A stretch of DNA of 64,000 bases from Calditrichota bacterium (GCA_018644935.1 JABGPL010000012.1:1-64000); one strand, 5' to 3'. Counted from the stretch's first letter, positions 50,673 through 60,769 are shown. The notes: a model not told the origin generated them from the sequence alone. Program-made: numbers and translations.

Positions 50673-53600
50673 ATGTACCAAGCTCTCATTGATTTTCAAT
50701 CGCGAGCAAAGCTTCTCGCACTGACGCTGATCTTTTTAGCAGCAGCAACATCACAAGTTTTTTCCGCTGACATTTCTGGAAAAACATCAAGTGTAGAAAT
50801 TTCAAGCTCTACTTCTCAATCAATAACCGTCGATTTTGATCTATCAGAGGTTAGGAGTAATGAGTTAATATCCGGGTATATTTCCCAGGATGAATATATA
50901 CAAGGTGGTGAAGGAACCACCTATGAACAGGGACGTCCTGTTCTTCCAGCAGTTATTCGAACTGTTATTGTTCCTTCAGATGCCGGCCTTGAACTTGTCG
51001 TTCAATCTGATGATCCGCGTCGGGTTCGGGCAATTAACCCTCCCATTCTTTGTAATGACGAAATTCTTGAAATGAGAATTGATGGTGAAATTTCACCACT
51101 CATTACTGTCTATCCACCAGTAATTGCCGAGATGTCCGAACCTTTTGTAATTCGCGGAGTTCGGATGGTTCATGTGACGACATATCCCGTTCAATACGAC
51201 CCTCAGGAAAACGAATACCTCCATCGCGACAATATTCAAACTGAAATCAGGTTCACTGATGATGAGGCTGTAAATCCGGCGATGTATCCTGTTCGCAGAA
51301 ATCGGTCAAAACAATTCTTGAAGTTTATCCGTGATTATGCGATAAACGGCGATATGGTTGGACGCGATGATCCTAATCAGGATCAAGAACCCGAATACGT
51401 CGGTCATTATGCGATAGCTATTCATGAAAATTGTTTACAGTATGCAGCACCGTTCATTGAATGGCGCAGGAAATCGGGCTGGAAAGTTGATGTAATTCGG
51501 CTGACCTCCAATCAGGCAAGAACTGCAAATACCGTAAAAGGGGAAATTCAAGATCTCTATGACAGCTATCTTGACAATGGCTTTGATCCGTTTGATCAAT
51601 TGATGTTGATCGGAGATCATGCATCATATGAGGGCGTTAATCCGGGTCAAGGATGGGTACTTGCATCACCGCAGGGCAATCCATTGTGGGGCAATCACGC
51701 TCATTATGATTGGGATTATGCTTGTCTCGAAGGGAATGACTCCGAGGCAGATGTATCAGTTGCCAGGTGGATTGCGGGAAGTCAGGGGACAATGCAGTTA
51801 TTCATGCATCGCACGATGTCGTATGAAACTACACCCTATATGGAAGAAACAGAATGGTTCACGCGTGGTGCTGTCTATGCACAGCGCTGGGCAGGAAATT
51901 ATCATCCTAGCCTCGCCACAAACGTTCGGTGGGGAAAATCAGTTCTTGAATCCATTGGTTTCGATGATGTCCGGGTCTATGAGAACATGAATCAGCAGGA
52001 TAGTAATGGTGCTCTGGTCGGTCCATTTATAAGAGACCAATTCAACCAGGGTGTGAACGTAATGCTTGGTCGTGCTGAGAATTATTATTTCAGACAAGGG
52101 TTCAATGGTGTGAATGCTGGCGATATTTACCCGATTGATCTTGATATAGCCGGCCACCATGAATGGTCATGCTGGCACATGCTCAGGAACGTTCCACCAA
52201 ATCAGCCCCGTGGTCCTGTTGCAGCGACTACTGGCTGGGGCGGACCTCAGACTACACCAATGAGCACAATCTGGTTAGGCATGGTAAATGGGTTTGTTCT
52301 AAAAGATATGACATTTGGCTGGTCTCGCTTGCAGGGAGTTTTGGCACCAAATAATTACATCCCAAACTGGGATGGCGTATACCGTAATGCCAAAACCGAC
52401 GTTGTATACTATGGTGACCCAGGGCTGCAGTATTGGAAGGGCATACCGCAGATCGTAGAAGCTGAATTTCCAAATACGATCTCACCGACGGATCGTTTCA
52501 TAGAGGTTTATGTGCTTGACCCTGAGGCTGATGAAGATGTTTCTGGAGCACAGGTAACTCTTTACGTCCCTGGTGATATGCCTGATTTTGATAATGCAAA
52601 TTATGCGACATACGAAGATATGTACATGATTACCAGAGAATCCGATGAAGATGGTATTGCTCGATTTATAATTCCAGAAGATGTACAGTTCGATGAAGGT
52701 GATATGTTCGTTACAGTTACCGGAAGAGAAATACTGCCTTTCTTTGGTGAAATTGAGATTGATGTTCCAAATGCAGGTGCTGAGCTTGCCGGTTGGACAT
52801 TTACGGAGCTTGAGGGCAATGAGGATGATGCTATCAACCCCGGAGAATCTTTTGAGATAAATGTTGCAGTTCAGAATCTGGATGATGATGCTGCACTTGA
52901 AAACCTGACAGTATCTCTCGAGAACTTGTCTCCCTATGTTGAGATTGCCGAAGATAATGAAATCGTTTTTGAAAACGTTGAAGGTGGCGGAGTTGCCGAA
53001 AGTGACGGGGGAATTGTAATCACAATTGCTCCGGATTGCCCCGATTCGGAAACTCGGCCAATTACACAACCCGCTATGAGAATGGTGTTTACATACGGGG
53101 AAGAAGAATCCGAGACGGCCATTCAATTGGATGTTGAAGCTCCTAATTTCATCGTCAATAGAGTTATCGGTGGCATAGTCATTGAAGATGAACTCGAAGA
53201 AATGGACATCGAGATCAAGAATATTGGCAGGCAACGTTCCGAGGATGTAACCGCAAGATTAGTATCCCAGGGCATGGGGGTTAGCGTTGCTGAATCGAAT
53301 GGTGTTTATGAGGGTTTAGCACCGAATAGAGCAGGTAGACTGGCTGGAGATGACTTCACGGTAAACGGTTCAAGTTTGGTCGTTCCCGGCTCAAAAACAG
53401 ATGTGATTTTAATCCTTTCCACTGAGGAAGGATTTGTTGATACTGCTCATTTCGAGCTCCAGATTTCGGAGGCTCGTGAAAATGCTCCTCAGGGTCCAGA
53501 CGGATTTGGATATATCTGTTTCGACGATACTGATGATGATTGGGATATGGCACCTGTGTATGATTGGGTTGAGATCAGTCGTGTCGATGATGATTGGGAT

Positions 53601-56600
53601 CACCGTGGTACGGAGATGGATTTCAGCGGAAACTCGTCTAACAATATCGGGGAAACGATTGTGTTAGACCTCCCTTTCCGAACTCAATTTTACGGCATTG
53701 AATACGACCAGATATCGGTTGCCACAAACGGTTTTATCTCGATGGGTGATCAGGAATATGTCACCAATTACCAGAACTGGCCAATGGATCGCTGCCAGGG
53801 TGGTGGTGTTGGGATGCTTGCCCCTCTCTGGGATGACCTGAGTAAGTCTAATAACGGGGATGTGTATTACTTCTATGATGAGGAGAACGCAAGATTCATA
53901 GTTGAGTGGTATCGCTTCAGGCACCGCCAGGGTGGTAATTCTGATTTGAACTTCCAGGTTATTCTGTACGATAATGAGGTCTGGATTACAGAAACGGGTG
54001 ATCAGAACATACTATTCCAGTATAAAACAGTATCCAATGTTACAGGACGTGCCGGATGGAATAATGCTGTTCCTTATGCTTCAGTGGGGATATCAAGTCC
54101 TCATGGTGACACCGGTATTAACTACACATTCAACAACCAATTTCCGGTGACCTCAGCAAGACTTGCAGATCGACGGGCGATTTTATTCTCGACAGCACCG
54201 CGTTACAGATCAGGAGTCCTTTATGGAGTAGTCACTAACCATGAAACAGGTGAACCCATCCCTAATGCGATCGTTACAACGCAACATGGATTCTCTGTTC
54301 TAAGTGATGAGGAAGGAAACTGGCGAATTAATGATGCTCTGGCTGAAGTCGAGTTCTACCTCACCTGCTTGAAGCAGGGGTACAACGACTCGATGTACGT
54401 TGAAGTGATGCTTCCGGAAGATGACACTCTTGAGATCAATTTCGATCTGCTTCATCCCGAATTCACACCTTCTGTTGAGGAGCTAGAGGCGGAATTACCT
54501 GTACCGGAACAAATTAATCTACCGTTTGAATTGACGAACACGGGAAATGGACCATTAACCTGGAGAGCTGAAGAGCGTTTACGTGGAGATGCGAACGCTC
54601 AGCCATGGGAATTGCGTCGACAGTATCCAATTGGGCAAACACTTGGTGATAGTCGATTGCAAGGTGTGGTTTATGCAAATGATCAATTTTATATTGCAGG
54701 TTCAAACGACAGAAATCCTCAGATCTATGTACTTGATCGTGAGGGTGAACTAATCGAACAATTTGATCAATTTGGTCCCGGTAATGGATATGGACACAAG
54801 GATCTGGCGTTTGATGGAGAGTGGATTTGGGGATCTGGAACAGGTGAGATATATGCTTTCACGCCTGAGGGTGAATTAATGACTGAAATTGATGGTCCTT
54901 TTAATCCCAATAATAACTTTGCATGGGATTTAGACAGAGAACAACTCTGGGTAAGCAGTACGACCTCTAACATCATGGCACTCGACAGAGAAGGTAATGT
55001 AATTTCCGAATTGGCCAGATTGGGCATGAGGATTTATGGTTTATCTTACTGGCCGGATGACCCTGATGGGTACTCTCTATACATCTACCATAAAATATCG
55101 GATGTTGCGGATCAGATCGTTACAAAGATGAATCCTGAAACCAACGATACAATGTTTGTTGCAATTCTCGAACCGGAAGGCGGTGGCACACCAGCGGCAG
55201 CATACTCCAGCAATCAATTCGATGTCTACAGTTGGGTATTTATTTCTATTTCAAATAGTGGTCCCAACGATCGTATTGATATTTGGCAAATTGACGCGAG
55301 ACGGGACTGGTTTGAACTTGATCCAACAACAGGTGTTCTTAACCCGGATGATACTCAGGAATTCGTATTGAACCTGAATTCCACAGGCCTGCCAGAAGAT
55401 ATTAGATTCGAAGCGGAGCTGCGTTTCTATCATAATGCAGTTGGTGGAGAGTTTAATCTGTTGATTGCCCTCGATGTTCTCGGTGGAATCAGAACGGTTG
55501 ACTTCGATCTTGTCGAAGGTTGGAATCTAATTTCAGGAAATGTAGTGCCCGAAAATCTCGATGTTCGAGAGCTGACGAGTCCACTGGTAGAAGCTGATCT
55601 GTTGATTATTATGAAAAACGGTCTTGGGCAATTCTATTTGCCAGAGCATAATTTCAACAATATTGATCAATGGGAAGTTTCAGATGGTTATCAGGTCAAT
55701 GTCAGAGAGGCTACACATTGGGAAATATCGGGAGCACCCATAGAGTCTGATACTCCTATCGCACTCAGGGAAGGCTGGAATATGAAAGCCTATTTCCCGA
55801 GGCATCCTATTGAAGCTCCGGTTGCTTTCGCCGGAATCACTGAGATTTTAGAAATTGCAAAAGACGGTATTGGTAATTTCTACCTGCCCGAATTTGGGTT
55901 CAGTAATATGGGCAATTTGATTGAAGGTCTGGGATATCAACTCAAGATGACCCAGGCAGCCGAGCTTGTTTATCAAGATGGTGAGCAGGTAGCTGCTTTA
56001 AGTTCTGATCTAACTGCTCCCAAGCATTTTAGCACAGTTTCTCCAACAGACGCTAATATGTCTATTCTGCTGACGGATGGTATCGGGATGTCAGGGAATG
56101 AGGTAGCTGCTTTTACCTCTGCCGGTCGTCTTGTTGGTTCTGGTCGGGTAAATGCTGATGGACAATGCGGACTTGCCGCATGGGGTGATGACCTAACGAC
56201 AAATGTATCAGAAGGTGCTTTACACGGTGAAGCCTTGATGTTCAAAGTTTGGAACGATGTTGAGGAATCTGATATCACAATCACTCCCGTATCCGGCGAA
56301 ATGGTTTGGACTGACGGAAATATTTTCGTCGGGAAGATGAGTCAGGGCAGTTCAGCTCCGGCAACATTTGGAATTCACGACTATTACCCCAACCCGGCAA
56401 ACGGACCGGTAAGGTTATCATTTGGTCTTGAGAACGACGCGCATCTTTCACTAAAAGTATTCGATCTGTCAGGCAGATTGATCACAACCCTTGCCAACGG
56501 AAACTTCAAGACTGGCAATTATCAGATGACATGGAATACCGATGCTGTGGCTTCTGGATTATACCTCGTCAAGTTGGCGGTTCCAGGCAGAGATAAAACA

Positions 56601-56624
56601 GTTAAAGTTGCTGTCATGAAATAG
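50673..56624 (+). CDS. Giant gingipain-family (C25) T9SS cargo protein with altered catalytic His
   Basis: A 1983-residue surface protein. Signal peptide residues about 13-35, an N-terminal propeptide-like region (about 40-235), and a C25-type domain (about 245-600; AIAIHENCLQYAAPFIEWRR, LMLIGDHA, ATTGWGGPQTTPMSTIWLG, NYIPNWDG, YGDPGLQYW). The gingipain G-H-G motif is replaced by GRAEN (466-470); Cys500 in HEWSCWH lies 33 residues after Arg467, the spacing of His211 and Cys244 in RgpB, so the dyad seems broken. Next: Ig/CARDB-like domains (600-930), a NIDO-like domain (about 960-1175), a regulatory-like beta domain (about 1180-1255), a propeller (about 1290-1530), two GWN modules and a NMS-type domain (about 1605-1885), and a T9SS domain (YYPNPANGPVRLSFGL). 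AGAGGA lies six bases before the ATG. Confidence 0.85.
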   Translation: MYQALIDFQSRAKLLALTLIFLAAATSQVFSADISGKTSSVEISSSTSQSITVDFDLSEVRSNELISGYISQDEYIQGGEGTTYEQGRPVLPAVIRTVIVPSDAGLELVVQSDDPRRVRAINPPILCNDEILEMRIDGEISPLITVYPPVIAEMSEPFVIRGVRMVHVTTYPVQYDPQENEYLHRDNIQTEIRFTDDEAVNPAMYPVRRNRSKQFLKFIRDYAINGDMVGRDDPNQDQEPEYVGHYAIAIHENCLQYAAPFIEWRRKSGWKVDVIRLTSNQARTANTVKGEIQDLYDSYLDNGFDPFDQLMLIGDHASYEGVNPGQGWVLASPQGNPLWGNHAHYDWDYACLEGNDSEADVSVARWIAGSQGTMQLFMHRTMSYETTPYMEETEWFTRGAVYAQRWAGNYHPSLATNVRWGKSVLESIGFDDVRVYENMNQQDSNGALVGPFIRDQFNQGVNVMLGRAENYYFRQGFNGVNAGDIYPIDLDIAGHHEWSCWHMLRNVPPNQPRGPVAATTGWGGPQTTPMSTIWLGMVNGFVLKDMTFGWSRLQGVLAPNNYIPNWDGVYRNAKTDVVYYGDPGLQYWKGIPQIVEAEFPNTISPTDRFIEVYVLDPEADEDVSGAQVTLYVPGDMPDFDNANYATYEDMYMITRESDEDGIARFIIPEDVQFDEGDMFVTVTGREILPFFGEIEIDVPNAGAELAGWTFTELEGNEDDAINPGESFEINVAVQNLDDDAALENLTVSLENLSPYVEIAEDNEIVFENVEGGGVAESDGGIVITIAPDCPDSETRPITQPAMRMVFTYGEEESETAIQLDVEAPNFIVNRVIGGIVIEDELEEMDIEIKNIGRQRSEDVTARLVSQGMGVSVAESNGVYEGLAPNRAGRLAGDDFTVNGSSLVVPGSKTDVILILSTEEGFVDTAHFELQISEARENAPQGPDGFGYICFDDTDDDWDMAPVYDWVEISRVDDDWDHRGTEMDFSGNSSNNIGETIVLDLPFRTQFYGIEYDQISVATNGFISMGDQEYVTNYQNWPMDRCQGGGVGMLAPLWDDLSKSNNGDVYYFYDEENARFIVEWYRFRHRQGGNSDLNFQVILYDNEVWITETGDQNILFQYKTVSNVTGRAGWNNAVPYASVGISSPHGDTGINYTFNNQFPVTSARLADRRAILFSTAPRYRSGVLYGVVTNHETGEPIPNAIVTTQHGFSVLSDEEGNWRINDALAEVEFYLTCLKQGYNDSMYVEVMLPEDDTLEINFDLLHPEFTPSVEELEAELPVPEQINLPFELTNTGNGPLTWRAEERLRGDANAQPWELRRQYPIGQTLGDSRLQGVVYANDQFYIAGSNDRNPQIYVLDREGELIEQFDQFGPGNGYGHKDLAFDGEWIWGSGTGEIYAFTPEGELMTEIDGPFNPNNNFAWDLDREQLWVSSTTSNIMALDREGNVISELARLGMRIYGLSYWPDDPDGYSLYIYHKISDVADQIVTKMNPETNDTMFVAILEPEGGGTPAAAYSSNQFDVYSWVFISISNSGPNDRIDIWQIDARRDWFELDPTTGVLNPDDTQEFVLNLNSTGLPEDIRFEAELRFYHNAVGGEFNLLIALDVLGGIRTVDFDLVEGWNLISGNVVPENLDVRELTSPLVEADLLIIMKNGLGQFYLPEHNFNNIDQWEVSDGYQVNVREATHWEISGAPIESDTPIALREGWNMKAYFPRHPIEAPVAFAGITEILEIAKDGIGNFYLPEFGFSNMGNLIEGLGYQLKMTQAAELVYQDGEQVAALSSDLTAPKHFSTVSPTDANMSILLTDGIGMSGNEVAAFTSAGRLVGSGRVNADGQCGLAAWGDDLTTNVSEGALHGEALMFKVWNDVEESDITITPVSGEMVWTDGNIFVGKMSQGSSAPATFGIHDYYPNPANGPVRLSFGLENDAHLSLKVFDLSGRLITTLANGNFKTGNYQMTWNTDAVASGLYLVKLAVPGRDKTVKVAVMK

Positions 56625-56662
56625 TAGAGCTGGATTAGAAACTTTTTCTGGAGTGTTTTACG

Positions 56663-56703
56663 AGCGGGGGTGCGTTGATTCGTGCCCCTGCTTGTTTGTT
56701 TTC
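56663..56703 (+). terminator. Probable rho-independent terminator after the C25 gene
   Basis: Stem agcgggggtgcg / cgtgcccctgct with three G-U pairs and a six-base loop, followed by TTGTTTGTTTTC. It lies 39 bases after the C25 stop and 44 bases before the next start, so the downstream lipoprotein gene may have a separate promoter or be read through. Confidence 0.6.
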
Positions 56704-56746
56704 TGAAATATTGCGAGAAATAGATTAACTGAGAGGGGATGTTCAA

Positions 56747-58288
56747 GTGAAACTTAGATCCGGTTTATTTGTTTTTGTTCTGGCATTCCAGATAATTTTA
56801 GTTTCTTGTACTGCTCATAGAGTTGTTGCAGTTAAACAACCGGTGCATTCGGGTAATCGAGTTGATTATTCAGATTATTCTCTGAAGGTGAACAGATTCT
56901 CAATTGGTAATTTTGCCCATAATGACAGATACTCAAAAATAGAAAAACTTAGGGGTCAATTTATTGACTACCTGAGAACCTCATGTGAATTTCAGAATAT
57001 CTATGATTCCAAAGATGAGGTAGATCTGAAAGACCTGCCAAATTTACTCGAGGTTGATGTTTATATTGATCTGGACATGACTAAGTACAGAACCTATTTA
57101 CTCGATTATTATGCCATCACAACATTAACTCTCTTTCCTCTCGTCCCCATATGGGGAAAAACCAGCGTTGTAATGACCGTCGATTTGCATTCCCCATCGA
57201 GTGATTATTCGGAAGCTTATACATATGATGAAAACAAGGGATATATCGTTTGGTTCTACTCATTTTACCGTAAGGGGGGAATTGAGGATGCGTTCAGTAC
57301 GGCTTATCAAAATGTCTTCAGGGATTTCACAGTTGACCTGCAGCGAAACCGCGACCAAATAGTCGATTCATTCCAAAAAGGCAGACCTGAAGCTGACCGT
57401 TTTGCTTCAACAAAAGATGAGAAAATTACAATTGAAGATAAACCAGACATCTCGGACATAGATATCAATATCCCCCAGGCCAGAAAGACCAACCCTGATG
57501 CCGTCGCCGTTGTTATCGGCAATTGCAATTATTCCAACTACCATACTGACGTTCCTGATGTCGATTTTGCAATTAATGATGCAGAGTCGGTTAAAAACTA
57601 TCTGATTAATACTCTTGGTTATCAAGAAGGCAATATACTTTACCATACGGATGCTCGATTCACAGATTTTCGAGGTATTTTTGGTACTGAGAGTCAACCC
57701 GAAGGCAAACTGTCATACACGATTAAGCCCGGTGTATCTGATGTGTTCATCTACTATAATGGACATGGAGCCCCTGATGTGAAGGATGAGAGTGGTTACC
57801 TTGTTCCCGTGGATTGCCAGCCAATGGATGTCAGCTTGAATGGCTATCCGCTGGACCTTTTTTACGAAAATATAAGTCAGCTTGATGCCAAATCGTTAAC
57901 TATAGTAATAGATGCATGTTTTTCCGGTGGAAGTGCCAGCGGAAAAATGTTGATCGGCTCCGCATCACCTCTTGGAATTCGGATAAAGAATCCGGCTCTG
58001 GCTGTCCAGAACAGTTCAATTTTCAATTCTTCCTCCGGTGAAGAGATATCATCCTGGTATCCGGAAAAAAAACACAGCCTTTTCACCTATTTCTTTCTGA
58101 AAGGAATACAGGGCAGTGCTGACAACAATGGCGACAAACTGATTTCGTCCGGTGAGTTAAATCGGTATGTATCCGACAAGACCAATGGAGTTCCCTATTG
58201 GGCAAGACGCCTATTCAATGGTCGCAGACAGACTCCGGTGTTTTATGGCGATGATGAGACTATCATTCGTGGAAAGGTAAAGAGGTAA
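56747..58288 (+). CDS. Caspase-family (C14) lipoprotein
   Basis: A 513-residue predicted lipoprotein: the signal VFVLAFQIILVSC ends in a good lipobox with Cys21. Residues about 40-215 look like an outer-membrane lipoprotein beta domain (LEVDVYIDLDMTKYRTYLL, VVMTVDLHSPSS). The caspase domain (about 245-500) keeps the pair His340 in YYNGHGAPD and Cys391 in IDACFSGGS. It shares long blocks with the caspase domain of the protein at 22697, including GHGAPDVK, PLGIRI and YPEKKHSLFTYFFLKG, so the two are paralogues. The start is GTG with GAGGGG nine bases upstream. The upstream gene codes for a C25 protein, another clan CD cysteine-peptidase family. Confidence 0.9.
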   Translation: MKLRSGLFVFVLAFQIILVSCTAHRVVAVKQPVHSGNRVDYSDYSLKVNRFSIGNFAHNDRYSKIEKLRGQFIDYLRTSCEFQNIYDSKDEVDLKDLPNLLEVDVYIDLDMTKYRTYLLDYYAITTLTLFPLVPIWGKTSVVMTVDLHSPSSDYSEAYTYDENKGYIVWFYSFYRKGGIEDAFSTAYQNVFRDFTVDLQRNRDQIVDSFQKGRPEADRFASTKDEKITIEDKPDISDIDINIPQARKTNPDAVAVVIGNCNYSNYHTDVPDVDFAINDAESVKNYLINTLGYQEGNILYHTDARFTDFRGIFGTESQPEGKLSYTIKPGVSDVFIYYNGHGAPDVKDESGYLVPVDCQPMDVSLNGYPLDLFYENISQLDAKSLTIVIDACFSGGSASGKMLIGSASPLGIRIKNPALAVQNSSIFNSSSGEEISSWYPEKKHSLFTYFFLKGIQGSADNNGDKLISSGELNRYVSDKTNGVPYWARRLFNGRRQTPVFYGDDETIIRGKVKR

Positions 58289-58813
58289 TTTGTTATACCC
58301 CAAAGGCACTAAGGCACAAAGAAGAACACTGCCTCTCTGTGTTTTAAGTATGTAACTTGGAAGATTGTGATCCGGTATTATGAAAGAACTCACAGTATTA
58401 CACATTTGCCTTTAAACCGACGACAACCAGCGATGTGGAAAGTGGAGATTTATAGCCCAAATTGATTAATGATTTGAGACCTTAGGAATATATCAAAACT
58501 AAACAAAAAAGTTCTCCAGATAATTTATTGAGGGAAACCTTGTTAAGCGAAAAAACAAAGGGATGTTTTAATGGATTTCTGGAGGGGGTCGATGACATCC
58601 ACTAATTTGGTCGCAACTGTACTGTTGATGTATTAAAAGGTGATGCGGAAGTTAAATTGTTTATCAGCTGTACGGAAGATGAAAATTGCTTATTTGACAT
58701 GTTTCATATGATAACGACTACATGTCAGGTATAAGTATCAGCCGGAAGAATTATAGAACCTCTAATTACTTAACTTTTGACTGGAGGAATTGACCTTTCT
58801 TATTCGATCAATT
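58289..58813. other. Gene-free region
   Basis: About 525 bases between the convergent caspase lipoprotein and DUF1761 genes. I see no open frame, repeat or terminator that can be supported. The sequence cccaaaggcactaaggcaca near 58299 is a low-complexity phrase often seen in such genomes. Confidence 0.5.
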
Positions 58814-59248
58814 CTACCTCCAGTATCCGAGTATCAAACCGGCTGCAATCATACCAATTAACCAATATCCTCCATTGATAAACACATATGACCATGGGCG
58901 ACGCTCAAATGCAGGAGCTGTAAGAATATATGACAGCACATAACCAAGCCAGAGCCAGAAAGCACACGACAGACCGACCTGCACCATACCTATTTCAGGA
59001 TATACAACACTCATAAATGATACCATATGAGCCGTTACATAGCTCATAATTAAAGAAGAGACAAACATTATGATAAAAGATTTAGCCATGGTTGTCTTAC
59101 CGATACTGGCTTCTAAGGATTCACGAGTCCATCCCATTGCTTTCAACCAGGCTTTTCCGAGCAGGGGGCCATACCACATTGCCCCTATCAAGAAAAACAC
59201 AACTGCTGATACTAATACAGCCCAATAATTTATCTCTGGTACGTACAT
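58814..59248 (-). CDS. DUF1761 membrane protein
   Basis: A 144-residue membrane protein with four predicted helices. The opening INYWAVLVSAVVFFLIGAMWYGPLLGKAWLKAMGW is the DUF1761 signature (Trp-Tyr-Gly-Pro and Gly-Lys-x-Trp motif). The function is not established. It stands alone on the minus strand and ends 144 bases before the unrelated permease-prefix gene stop. The start has AAAGGATAAAC just upstream. Confidence 0.85.
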   Translation of the reverse strand: MYVPEINYWAVLVSAVVFFLIGAMWYGPLLGKAWLKAMGWTRESLEASIGKTTMAKSFIIMFVSSLIMSYVTAHMVSFMSVVYPEIGMVQVGLSCAFWLWLGYVLSYILTAPAFERRPWSYVFINGGYWLIGMIAAGLILGYWR

Positions 59249-59392
59249 TGTTTATCCTTTTCTTCTTTATTCAAGTGATGCCTTTTATAAATAACGATTC
59301 TTAGGCAAAAATGTTGTTACATTTTAGTTAAATGAAGAACAATATCTTGCTTGTAAATAATTATGATTCGATCCAATTCTTAACTCAGATTA

Positions 59393-60757
59393 TTACTGAA
59401 ATTTGAAGATAATAGGGAACAACACAACCACTACCCACGCCCAGACACCGTACACCGGAATATAGGCAGTCTGCCAATGCTCCACCGGAGCGAAGGTAGA
59501 ACGTTTCATCAGAAAGCGTGCGTAGAGCACTGCCGTCCAGCTGAGATTTGCCAGAAGAATGAGGTTCTCACCCAGAGCTGCAAACTTATTGGGACTAAAA
59601 CCATATTCATAAATTCGACCTGAAATGGCTTGCAATGCGAGGACATCCACCGCAAGAGCACTTACTACAAGTAGAAACTGCATGGCATCAAAAAAGCCGG
59701 GTGGAGCGTGGGGATCACGCACTGAAATCGAGAAAAGGAGCAAAGCTAAGACAAGGACGAGCAGCAGATCGAAGCCGATGAGAACCTCGCGCTCAATTTT
59801 AATGCTGCTGCCTGTCCAGATCATTGTTCCCAAAAAGACCAGCAGCAGGACGGTGAACAGTGGTGTAAACAGCTTCGTTAGAACAGGTGCCATATTTTCG
59901 ACAATACTCTGCTTAGCTTCTACAAGCCAGGCTCCGATTATGAAGGCCCCCATTATGCCACATGGCAGCACCCATGATTCGACGAACCCTTCTGCATCTA
60001 TTCCGATAGATTCAAATGTAAAAAATATGAATCCCATCAGCACCCCACCGCCTAAAGCGATAAGAGCATAGTAAATAAACCACTCTCCGGAAAAACGCAC
60101 AAAGTTCATTCTTTGTCCATGATCTCGCCAGAGGCCACTAATGTAGGCAAAACCGATAGCAAGCCACAAAGCGATTGGAATATGTATTGCCGCGAGTTTC
60201 AGAGTATGACCTTCCCCCCTGAATGGCAGAATGTTCATAATAACAACGGCAGCTATAAAGGGCACAGCCAACCACAAGCGATTCACAGTACTGAGTCCCC
60301 GTTTCCAGGCAAAGTAAATTGCGAGGAATGGAAGAACGAAGAGGCTGAAGTTGCGAATATAGAAATACATTTGTTCGTCATCTTCACCCGAGATATGAAG
60401 ACCAAAAAGCTCAGGGATTTTGATTGCTACACCAGCAGCGAAGGCTAATCCAACCGCCACAACAACATCCCGAGTCTTATCGCCCTTTGCTCCATCCGAT
60501 CTGTCTGAAGTTACGAGCTGTTTCCAAAGTCTTTCCGAATATTCCCGGGCGAACTCACGTGAGAGCGCATCGAGGTCTCCAAGACGTTTCACCGCGACAA
60601 GAAAGGCTTCGTCATCATCGAGCCCCACCTCGCTCAGAGCTTTGACCTGAGTGCGAAGGTGGTCCTCAAGTTCCTCTACATCTACAGTTTGGATTGCTCT
60701 GTGCTTGTGCAGGTAACTTCGCCATTCATCAATACGTTCTTCTAATTTCTGATTCAT
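59393..60757 (-). CDS. Permease-prefix (HAAS-type) domain membrane protein
   Basis: A 454-residue protein. The first 75 residues form the cytoplasmic helical prefix domain usually found beside PadR regulators: LEERIDEWRSYL, VDVEELEDHLRTQV, GLDDDEAFLVAVKRLGD. The rest has about ten membrane helices of no recognised transporter family (VVVAVGLAFAAGVAIKIPELF and onwards). It follows the PadR gene by 12 bases, the standard PadR-partner arrangement in which the regulator controls the membrane gene. Physiological role unknown; links to envelope stress or drug response are seen in other PadR pairs. Confidence 0.8.
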   Translation of the reverse strand: MNQKLEERIDEWRSYLHKHRAIQTVDVEELEDHLRTQVKALSEVGLDDDEAFLVAVKRLGDLDALSREFAREYSERLWKQLVTSDRSDGAKGDKTRDVVVAVGLAFAAGVAIKIPELFGLHISGEDDEQMYFYIRNFSLFVLPFLAIYFAWKRGLSTVNRLWLAVPFIAAVVIMNILPFRGEGHTLKLAAIHIPIALWLAIGFAYISGLWRDHGQRMNFVRFSGEWFIYYALIALGGGVLMGFIFFTFESIGIDAEGFVESWVLPCGIMGAFIIGAWLVEAKQSIVENMAPVLTKLFTPLFTVLLLVFLGTMIWTGSSIKIEREVLIGFDLLLVLVLALLLFSISVRDPHAPPGFFDAMQFLLVVSALAVDVLALQAISGRIYEYGFSPNKFAALGENLILLANLSWTAVLYARFLMKRSTFAPVEHWQTAYIPVYGVWAWVVVVLFPIIFKFQ

Positions 60758-60769
60758 TTTATGGTCTCT

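Noticed and set aside
52482-53234. Minus-strand ORF of 250 codons
   Set aside because: Despite its length it is antisense to the Asp/Glu-rich part of the C25 gene, which produces Ile/Asn/Phe-rich shadows; no start signal or family motif.
59625-60071. Plus-strand ORF of 148 codons
   Set aside because: Antisense to the membrane part of the permease-prefix gene; composition is Ser/Thr/Pro-rich as expected for a shadow.
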